Positions 41,368-47,528 of a stretch of DNA of 64,000 bases are shown here, in pieces. Below the pieces are notes generated by a model. It was not told the origin of the DNA. It worked only from the letters and a program-made list of their open reading frames with translations, and did no database searches. The stretch comes from an uncultured Treponema sp. (GTDB lineage Bacteria > Spirochaetota > Spirochaetia > Treponematales > Treponemataceae). Every line of letters starts with the position of its first letter. Position 1 is the stretch's first letter. The stretch covers positions 143,028-207,027 of the forward strand of contig CAJUBD010000001.1 of assembly GCA_910584475.1 (NCBI GenBank). Direction: 5' to 3'. A program made the translations under genes and the position numbers.

Positions 41368-42771
41368 ATGAAAATAAGGAACCACTTTATTTCGCTTACG
41401 GCGTTGTTCGCGGCGATCCCCATTTTTTACCTTTTGGGGGAAACGGTTTATCACCATTTTTTCACGCCAGCCGGAACGGTCTTTTCAAAGGCGAGAGAAG
41501 TGCGCGCGATAGAGGAAATGGATTTTTCCGACGCGGACACGCAAATGCTTTTGAAGACCGTGCGCGAACGCCCGAGCGACATGGAGGACGCGTTCGTGTT
41601 TTCCGACGGAAAGGTGCTCATTTCTACGATTCGAGAATTCGAAGGCATGAGATCTATGGACATTTCAAATTTCCTGAAAATCGCGACGAATCCGAGCGAC
41701 GGCGTTTTATACCAAATAACTACCCTCCCCTCGAAAAGCGGAGGAACGCCGCTTCTTTACATAACGAAATTCGCGGAAGCGGACTTCCACAAAAATCGCG
41801 GGGCGGCGAACATTTCGGAATCGACACGGCGCACAATCATAATATGCTCGGTCATCGTAGAAATCATATGCATAGCGTTCGCGATGATGGTCTCGGCGAG
41901 CATAACGAAATCCATCGCTATGCTCGAAAACGACGCGGAGCGGCTTGCCGACGGCAAATTCGAAAACCCGATCTCGTTCCCGAAAGATTTCATAATGTCG
42001 AACGAAATCACCGCGCTTTCCCAAAATTTGGAAACGCTGCGGCTCACGCTGAAAGACCAGCAGAACCGCCGAAACCGCCTGATAATGGGAGTGAGCCACG
42101 ATCTGAAAACGCCGCTTTCAATTATAAAAGGCTACGCCGAAGCGATGGCAAGCGGCATCATGCCACAAAGCAAAGCAGCCGAAACGCTTGACCTGATAAT
42201 CCGCAAGGCAGAACAGATAAACGACATGATTGAAGAGCTGATTGATTTCGTAAAACTCAATTCGGCGCAATGGCTCGACAACCTAACCGAAGTGGACTTG
42301 TCCGAATTCCTCACGAAGCGCGCGAAATTGAGCGAAGCAAATTTTACGATATTGAGGCGGCGCTTCGTGAGCACAATGCAGATTCCCAAAGGAACTATGG
42401 TAAAAATGGACGAACAACTTTTGGAGCGAGCCATTCAAAACCTGTTTTCCAACGCGGTGCGATATTCAAGAGACGGAGACACGATTTGCATCAATTCGGT
42501 GATAAAAGACGGAGCCGCCGAAATCTCTATCAGCGACACAGGCATCGGAATCGCGAAAGACGAAGCGGAACTGATATTCGACATTTTCTACAAGGTGTCT
42601 CCTTCAAGACGCGAGGAGGGGCTTGGAATCGGGCTTGCCGTGGTAAAAAACATCGTAGACACTCACGACTGGAGCATCAAGGTGGAATCCGAACTGGGAG
42701 CGGGAAGCGTATTCACGATAACGATTCCGCTCTCTTCCGCTAACGCGCGACCTTTTTCCAAACCACGCTGA
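41368..42771 (+). CDS. Membrane sensor histidine kinase
   Basis: Partner of the upstream regulator. The 467-aa protein has an N-terminal helix (ISLTALFAAIPIFYLLG), a periplasmic region of about 115 residues, a second helix (IICSVIVEIICIAFAMMVSA), a HAMP-like linker, HisKA with the phospho-acceptor histidine in GVSHDLKTPLSIIKGYAEA (about residue 242), and the ATPase domain with NLFSNAVRYS (N box), SDTGIGIAK (G1) and EGLGIGLAVVK (G2). GAAGG precedes the ATG. Its end overlaps the convergent gene by 32 bp. The signal is unknown. Confidence 0.92.
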   Translation: MKIRNHFISLTALFAAIPIFYLLGETVYHHFFTPAGTVFSKAREVRAIEEMDFSDADTQMLLKTVRERPSDMEDAFVFSDGKVLISTIREFEGMRSMDISNFLKIATNPSDGVLYQITTLPSKSGGTPLLYITKFAEADFHKNRGAANISESTRRTIIICSVIVEIICIAFAMMVSASITKSIAMLENDAERLADGKFENPISFPKDFIMSNEITALSQNLETLRLTLKDQQNRRNRLIMGVSHDLKTPLSIIKGYAEAMASGIMPQSKAAETLDLIIRKAEQINDMIEELIDFVKLNSAQWLDNLTEVDLSEFLTKRAKLSEANFTILRRRFVSTMQIPKGTMVKMDEQLLERAIQNLFSNAVRYSRDGDTICINSVIKDGAAEISISDTGIGIAKDEAELIFDIFYKVSPSRREEGLGIGLAVVKNIVDTHDWSIKVESELGAGSVFTITIPLSSANARPFSKPR

Positions 42772-43669
42772 CATCGCTTGGCTCGACGCCGCCTGCGGAA
42801 GCGACGAGAGTTTTTTTAGTGCCTTCCAAATTTCCGTTCGGCATCATCGAAAGATTCCATTCTATGGGAGCGGCGGTTTCCGCGTAAGGCAAAATCTTTC
42901 CCCTGTCTATGTCGGGATAATAAGAGGCGTTGAATTTGTCCTGCTGGACAACGCGCAACTTTTTCGACCCCTCATTCCCAGAAAGAGAGACGCTTATGTT
43001 CATCGTCGCGCCGTTCGCGAACACGATGAAGCCGCGCCCGCTCCGCATGAGAATTATTTTCGAAATGTCGCTTTCGCCGCTCCAAGTGCCCGCGATGTTT
43101 TCGGCGTTCAGCGCGCTCGGACGCTTCGTGGAAGCGGACTTTGGCGAAGCCTCCATCTCATCCGACTTTCCGCACGCTTCTGCCACGACGCTTTGAATAA
43201 AATGCTTCGCATCCGACAAAATCTTGTAATAAGAATCGTATTTTTTCGTGCGCGACGCTACGACTCCAGTCTGCGCGTTTTTCGCGAAAAAAGTGCATTC
43301 CCACTTTTCGTCAGAACGGGGACGGAAAATCCTTGCGAAAAACAAAATGACATCTTCCTGCGCCGGAGACATTTCCTTGACAAGCGAAAAAAATTCGCTT
43401 CCGTCCGTATCGGTCGAAACATCGGCGTAGAGAGCCTTCACTCCGTCGGAACGCATATCTTGGAGCGAAACATAGTCGATCCCGCGAACCTGCGCCGCAA
43501 ACAAATCCTGCGTCATGTTCAGCATGTTTTGGTCGTTGACGTTCGTCACCACGCCGTAATAATGGAGCGCGTATTTTTTCTGCCCCGGGTCTTGCGAAAA
43601 AGCCGACACGGCGAAAAAGAGAAAAATCGCTGTCGTCAAACAAATTCTTCTACGCACTTTTCTCCACAT
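42740..43669 (-). CDS. Secreted protein of unknown function
   Basis: A 309-aa protein with a signal peptide (RRRICLTTAIFLFFAVSAFS, then QDP), so exported to the periplasm or beyond. Residues 30-170 look like a globular alpha/beta domain; residues from about 195 on have a beta-rich pattern starting IAGTWSGESD, as in small lipocalin-like or barrel domains. No catalytic motif is seen. A GTG at 43657 preceded by GGAG is an alternative start. The gene lies 7 bp after smpB on the same strand. Confidence 0.6.
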   Translation of the reverse strand: MWRKVRRRICLTTAIFLFFAVSAFSQDPGQKKYALHYYGVVTNVNDQNMLNMTQDLFAAQVRGIDYVSLQDMRSDGVKALYADVSTDTDGSEFFSLVKEMSPAQEDVILFFARIFRPRSDEKWECTFFAKNAQTGVVASRTKKYDSYYKILSDAKHFIQSVVAEACGKSDEMEASPKSASTKRPSALNAENIAGTWSGESDISKIILMRSGRGFIVFANGATMNISVSLSGNEGSKKLRVVQQDKFNASYYPDIDRGKILPYAETAAPIEWNLSMMPNGNLEGTKKTLVASAGGVEPSDVSVVWKKVAR

Positions 43670-43676
43670 TCAGACA

Positions 43677-44141
43677 TCAATATTTTTGGCGACTCTTGAA
43701 CTCGCGGGAAAGCTCGCGGTCCGTGTCGCGCGCCTTTATCGTCTCGCGCTTGTCGAACATTTTTTTACCCTTGCACACACCGAGCGAGATTTTTACGAGT
43801 CCATTTTTCAGATAAACTTCAAGCGGAATGAGTGTGTATCCCTTTTCTTCGACCTTGCGGACAAGGCGCTTTATCTGGTCGCGGTGCAAAAGCAATTTTT
43901 TCGGGCGGTCGGGATTGTGGTTGAACACCGACGAAAAAGCGTATTCGCTGATGTGAAAATTCCGCATCCAGACTTCGCCTTTTATAATTTCGGCAAAAGA
44001 ATCCGCAAACGACACGTTCGCGTTCTTTACGGACTTCACTTCCGTACCCTCAAGCGCGATGCCGCATTCAATGGAATCTTCCACGAAGTAGTTGAAACGA
44101 GCTTTTTTGTTCTCGGCAATTTTTTTTGTGCCTTCTCCCAT
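43677..44141 (-). CDS. smpB: SsrA-binding protein SmpB
   Basis: Binds tmRNA and brings it to stalled ribosomes for trans-translation. The 154-aa protein has the oligonucleotide-binding barrel with IECGIALEGTEVKSV, MRNFHISEYAF, HNPDRPKKLLLHRDQI and LVKISLGVCKGKKMFDKRE, and a basic C-terminal tail. The ATG has no ribosome-binding site; a promoter of TTGCAC, 17 bp, TATACT ends 8 nt upstream, so a leaderless mRNA is predicted. Divergent from the lepB-like gene with only 87 bp between start codons. Confidence 0.96.
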   Translation of the reverse strand: MGEGTKKIAENKKARFNYFVEDSIECGIALEGTEVKSVKNANVSFADSFAEIIKGEVWMRNFHISEYAFSSVFNHNPDRPKKLLLHRDQIKRLVRKVEEKGYTLIPLEVYLKNGLVKISLGVCKGKKMFDKRETIKARDTDRELSREFKSRQKY

Positions 44142-44149
44142 AAATTTAA

Positions 44150-44178
44150 AGTATAGCACATTTTTAGTTTATGTGCAA
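44150..44178 (-). promoter_or_regulatory. Promoter of smpB, leaderless type
   Basis: Minus strand: TTGCAC (44178-44173), 17-bp spacer, TATACT (44155-44150), then 8 nt to ATG 44141. Confidence 0.8.
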
Positions 44179-44192
44179 GCAAAAATTCCCAC

Positions 44193-44221
44193 TTGCAAAT
44201 TTCGCGCCGCCACTGTATAAT
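44193..44221 (+). promoter_or_regulatory. Promoter of the lepB-like gene, leaderless type
   Basis: TTGCAA (44193-44198), 17-bp spacer, TATAAT (44216-44221), then 7 nt to ATG 44229. No ribosome-binding site in between. Confidence 0.8.
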
Positions 44222-44228
44222 AACTCGC

Positions 44229-44960
44229 ATGGAAGAAAAGAGTTACGTCAACAAAAACATATACGACTTGTCATATACAATGAGGAAATCACGCGCGAGG
44301 CGCATCCGCAATGCCGCGCTCACCGTAATACTCTTTTTCGTAGTGATGAACGCTATTTTGATTTTCTGCGCCAGCCCAATAAAGCAATCCTCAAGCTCGA
44401 TGGAGCCGAACGTCATGCGCGATTCGTTTTTGCTGTCCACTCCGATCGCGCTTTATTCCGAAAATAAAATCCGCCGAGGCGAAATCGTGCTTGTCGAGCG
44501 TCCGGAAGAAAAGCCCCTTTCAATCGCGCAAAAAGCAGCGGACACAATCTGCCGCGCGTTCACATTGCAAAAAATCCATCCGTTCACAAAGGAAGCACCT
44601 TTTTTGAGCCGGATCGCGGCGGTGCCAGGAGACACCATACATATGAGAGATTTCGTCCTTTATGTCACGCCGAAAGACGAAAATTTTTCTTACACGGAAT
44701 TTGAATTGAACCAAATTCCGTACAGCATAGACATCCGAGTTCCGCCAGTGGGCTGGAACACGAAAATCGGCGTGCGCGGAAATTTCGAGAAAACCACGCT
44801 CAAAGACGACGAATATTTTGTGCTCGCCGACGACAGGCTTGCTTCTATGGACTCGCGCATTTTCGGCGCGGTAAAGCAAAGCCGCATAAGGCGAAAAGTC
44901 GTCCTGTCGTACTTTCCGCTAAACTCGCTTCGGCTTTTCCGCTCAAAGGCGAACAAATAA
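44229..44960 (+). CDS. lepB: Signal peptidase I family protein lacking the usual catalytic lysine
   Basis: S26 signal-peptidase fold, 243 aa. One N-terminal membrane helix (ALTVILFFVVMNAILIFC), then the box with the nucleophile serine (SSSSMEPN, Ser57), the SRIAAVPGD box and the DDRLASMDSRIFGAV box. In the family the general-base lysine precedes the Arg of the second box (KR..G.PGD); here that position is Ser127. The protein may therefore be inactive, use another base, or have a changed role. An upstream in-frame ATG (44193) lies inside the promoter. Followed directly by the hemW-like gene. Confidence 0.8.
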   Translation: MEEKSYVNKNIYDLSYTMRKSRARRIRNAALTVILFFVVMNAILIFCASPIKQSSSSMEPNVMRDSFLLSTPIALYSENKIRRGEIVLVERPEEKPLSIAQKAADTICRAFTLQKIHPFTKEAPFLSRIAAVPGDTIHMRDFVLYVTPKDENFSYTEFELNQIPYSIDIRVPPVGWNTKIGVRGNFEKTTLKDDEYFVLADDRLASMDSRIFGAVKQSRIRRKVVLSYFPLNSLRLFRSKANK

Positions 44961-44962
44961 AA

Positions 44963-46138
44963 ATGCCTCTATACATACACATACCGTTTTGCCTTAAAAA
45001 ATGCGACTATTGTGATTTTTTTAGCAGAATTCTAGAAAATTCGCCCTTTATTGTGAAAAATTTCACAATAAATGACTATATTGACGCGCTTTTAAGCCAA
45101 ATTTCCTTTTTTATAGAGCATTTTTCTGTGAAAAATTTCACATCAATCTATATCGGAGGCGGCACGCCGAGCATCTTGAGCGCGAGGCAATTGGAAAGGC
45201 TCTGCGAAAAAATTGCCCCGCTCGCCGAAAACGCGGAATTCACGATCGAAATAAATCCCGGAGATTTGACGGAAGATTTCCTGCGGGCAGCCGCTTCAAG
45301 CGGAATAAACCGGCTTTCGCTAGGAATTCAGTGCAAAAGCGACGATGTTTTGCGCGCGGTCGGCAGGCGGACGACAGTTTCCCAAATTGAAAACGCAGTT
45401 TCCCTCATAAAAAAATTTTGGCACGGCGCGTGGAGCGCAGATTTTATCGCGGGACTTCCGTTCCAGAGCAAGGAAATGCTCAGGAATGACATAGATTTCG
45501 CGGCGGAAAACGGCGCGAGCCATATTTCTCTTTATTCTCTCGCGGTGGAAGAAGGGACTCCTCTCGCCGAAAAAATCGATTCGGGAAAAACGCGCTATGA
45601 TGCGGACCTTGCCGATGAAATTTGGCTTTTTGGGCGCGAACGCCTTGAAAAAAAAGGATTTTTTCAATATGAAATATCGAATTTCGCGAAAAAGGGCTTT
45701 GAAAGCCGCCACAATCTGTCCTATTGGACGCTTTGCGATTATCTCGGCGCGGGCGCGGGCGCGACAGGCACAGTAGGCGCGAAACGCTTTACGAACACGC
45801 GCGACATCGCAAAGTACATTGATTTCTGGAAAAACGCCGCGATGGAAACGCAGGCAAAAAACATTCCGGGAGAAAGGGAAATCCTTGATTTCAAGACGCG
45901 GGAATTCGAGTTTTTGATGATGGGATTTCGAACTTTGCGCGGCATAAGCGCGAGCGAATACGAAAGGCGTTTCACCGGAGATTTGGCATCAAGGCTCGGC
46001 GCAAACAAAGTGGACGGAGTTTTTTCGCGCTGGGAAAAAAAAGGACTTGCGCACAAGACGACAATTCAAGGCGAAACTTTCTTTTCGCTTACGCGCGAAG
46101 GAATTCTTTTTTTGAACAAATTTTTGCAGGAAATATAA
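44963..46138 (+). CDS. hemW: HemW-like radical SAM protein (coproporphyrinogen oxidase-like)
   Basis: Radical SAM enzyme of the HemN/HemW group, thought to act as a haem chaperone. The 391-aa protein starts with YIHIPFCLKKCDYCDF, holding the CxxxCxxC cluster motif with the extra HemW-type context, then IYIGGGTPSIL, EINPGD, RLSLGIQ and a C-terminal HemN_C-like region (GFRTLRGISASEYERRF). HemW versus true HemN is judged by the short N-terminus and lack of the extra HemN cysteine, but this is not firm. It begins 2 bp after the lepB-like gene. Confidence 0.85.
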   Translation: MPLYIHIPFCLKKCDYCDFFSRILENSPFIVKNFTINDYIDALLSQISFFIEHFSVKNFTSIYIGGGTPSILSARQLERLCEKIAPLAENAEFTIEINPGDLTEDFLRAAASSGINRLSLGIQCKSDDVLRAVGRRTTVSQIENAVSLIKKFWHGAWSADFIAGLPFQSKEMLRNDIDFAAENGASHISLYSLAVEEGTPLAEKIDSGKTRYDADLADEIWLFGRERLEKKGFFQYEISNFAKKGFESRHNLSYWTLCDYLGAGAGATGTVGAKRFTNTRDIAKYIDFWKNAAMETQAKNIPGEREILDFKTREFEFLMMGFRTLRGISASEYERRFTGDLASRLGANKVDGVFSRWEKKGLAHKTTIQGETFFSLTREGILFLNKFLQEI

Positions 46139-46162
46139 TTTTTTTGCGGAAAACATAATTTT

Positions 46163-46735
46163 TCAGGCGCGGATGGTTTTCAAAACACCGTCAACGAAAG
46201 AAACTATGGTGGAAGGCTTCGCGAAATCCTTGTCGCCGTCTTCTACAATCAAATCCACTTCGCCTTCAAATTCCGAGCGAATCTGCGTTATCTTTGTCAG
46301 GACAGGCTTTCCCGAACGGTTTACGCTCGTAGAATAGATTGGCGCGCCGCACAGTTCTATGACTTTCCGAAGCCATTCGTCACCAGGGCAGCGGAACGCG
46401 GTAGTCTCGCGCCCCGTGATGCTTTTATAACGCGAATTGTTTTTGATGATCGCGGTCAAAGGTCCCGGCCATTTGGAAAATATTTCGTCCGGCAATCTTT
46501 CATCGGTATAATTGTAGACGTCTTCCGGAAAGGCGAGCAATTCTATCAGCGGCTTTTCTTCCGCGCGACCTTTGATGGAGGCGATGAGGCTTTCCGTAAA
46601 AAAATCTTTTTCGTCGCACCGCGAGATTCCGCTGAATCCGTAGACGGTGTCGGTCGGCAAAATCACGATTTTTCCAAATTTCAAAAGCGAGGCGGCGCGT
46701 TCTGCGGAATTTTTTTCAGACTTGCGCAACGTCAT
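46163..46735 (-). CDS. Sua5/YciO/YrdC family threonylcarbamoyl-AMP synthase
   Basis: Makes threonylcarbamoyl-AMP for t6A modification of tRNA. The 190-aa protein is a YrdC domain only: KIVILPTDTVYGFSG, RAEEKPLIELLAF, WPGPLTAII, TTAFRCPGDEWL, and YSTSVNRSGKP. It overlaps the end of the upstream FtsB/DivIC-like gene by 20 bp; ATG 46735 has GAGGG about 11 nt upstream. Confidence 0.88.
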   Translation of the reverse strand: MTLRKSEKNSAERAASLLKFGKIVILPTDTVYGFSGISRCDEKDFFTESLIASIKGRAEEKPLIELLAFPEDVYNYTDERLPDEIFSKWPGPLTAIIKNNSRYKSITGRETTAFRCPGDEWLRKVIELCGAPIYSTSVNRSGKPVLTKITQIRSEFEGEVDLIVEDGDKDFAKPSTIVSFVDGVLKTIRA

Positions 46736-47213
46736 AGATTGGAATTCCCTCGACGGTTTCGGTATGGAAGCGTTTTTTCTTCGGCGGAAAATACGAAATG
46801 TCAAACAGAAGCAAGGCGACGAAAAGCAGGATGCCCACTACCAGCCCCGCGCACTTGCAGTACCATTCGCTCAAAAATTCCACGGGCACGCTTTTTAATA
46901 CAGTGCCAGTATCGTACATAGCAGGCTCTGAAACCACAAGTCCCTTTATCTTTACAATTTTTTCGTCGTCGAAAATATAGTCCATCTTGCGCGCATAAGC
47001 GGCGATGACATCGGCATCGTCACGAATCGCGGTCCTTTCCAAATTCAAGTCGTCATTTATATTCTGCACTTCCTGCATGTGCGCGCTGATAATCCGCTTT
47101 TGGGACTCGAGCTGTCTCAACGCGAAGACGCCGTTTTGCCCGTAAATCACGGAGAGAAAAACATAGACTAGCAATCCCGCCAGCAAGGAAAAAAGATACT
47201 TGGCTGAATTCAT
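46716..47213 (-). CDS. Septum formation initiator family protein (FtsB/DivIC-like)
   Basis: A 165-aa protein with an N-terminal membrane helix (LFSLLAGLLVYVFLSVIYGQ) followed by a coiled coil (ALRQLESQKRIISAHMQEV) and the short conserved segment DVIAAYARKMDYIF, as in FtsB/DivIC proteins that bridge division proteins. Unusually it has a second hydrophobic helix near the C-terminus (VVGILLFVALLLFDISYF). Upstream (47214-47330) is A/T rich without a clear minus-strand promoter. Confidence 0.75.
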   Translation of the reverse strand: MNSAKYLFSLLAGLLVYVFLSVIYGQNGVFALRQLESQKRIISAHMQEVQNINDDLNLERTAIRDDADVIAAYARKMDYIFDDEKIVKIKGLVVSEPAMYDTGTVLKSVPVEFLSEWYCKCAGLVVGILLFVALLLFDISYFPPKKKRFHTETVEGIPIYDVAQV

Positions 47214-47295
47214 TATGATTAACCTATCGGCAGGAAATCCGCATTTCTGAAGATTTTTATAAAGGGCAAATTATTTAAAAAAACGGAAAATACTG

Positions 47296-47324
47296 TTGGA
47301 CTTTTTTTCAAAGTATGATATAAT
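47296..47324 (+). promoter_or_regulatory. Promoter of the acidic-protein gene
   Basis: TTGGAC (47296-47301), 17-bp spacer, TATAAT (47319-47324). Start predicted near 47331, so the leader is about 198 nt and includes hairpin element D. Confidence 0.75.
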
Positions 47325-47330
47325 TCTAGC

Positions 47331-47468
47331 GTAAAATTGTCAGAATAGAGATTATGATAAAAACGACGCTAGAGCGCGGCATTTTATCATCATAAGCTTG
47401 AAAAAGCGGCAAGCAGACACAAGCCTGCGACTGCCTTCGCCCTTGACTTTTTATGGGAGAAAACATAC
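47331..47468 (+). promoter_or_regulatory. Modular hairpin leader element, copy D (shortened)
   Basis: Starts about 23 nt into the predicted transcript with arms ATGATAAAA (47354-47362) and TTTTATCAT (47382-47390) around a loop with GAGCGCGGC, followed by AAGCTTG, a GC-rich part and CCTTGACTTTTTATGGGAGA. The first arm matches copy C and the end matches copy B (CTTGGCTTCTTATGGGAG). The central junction seen in B and C is missing. The GGGAG here is not followed by a start codon; the gene starts 73 nt later behind its own GGGG site. The remaining leader to 47528 holds a near-palindrome around 47488-47506. Confidence 0.6.
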
Positions 47469-47528
47469 GGAAAAAACGATGTTCGTCCGATATATTATAT
47501 ATACGATAAGGGAAATAAGGGGAATTTT

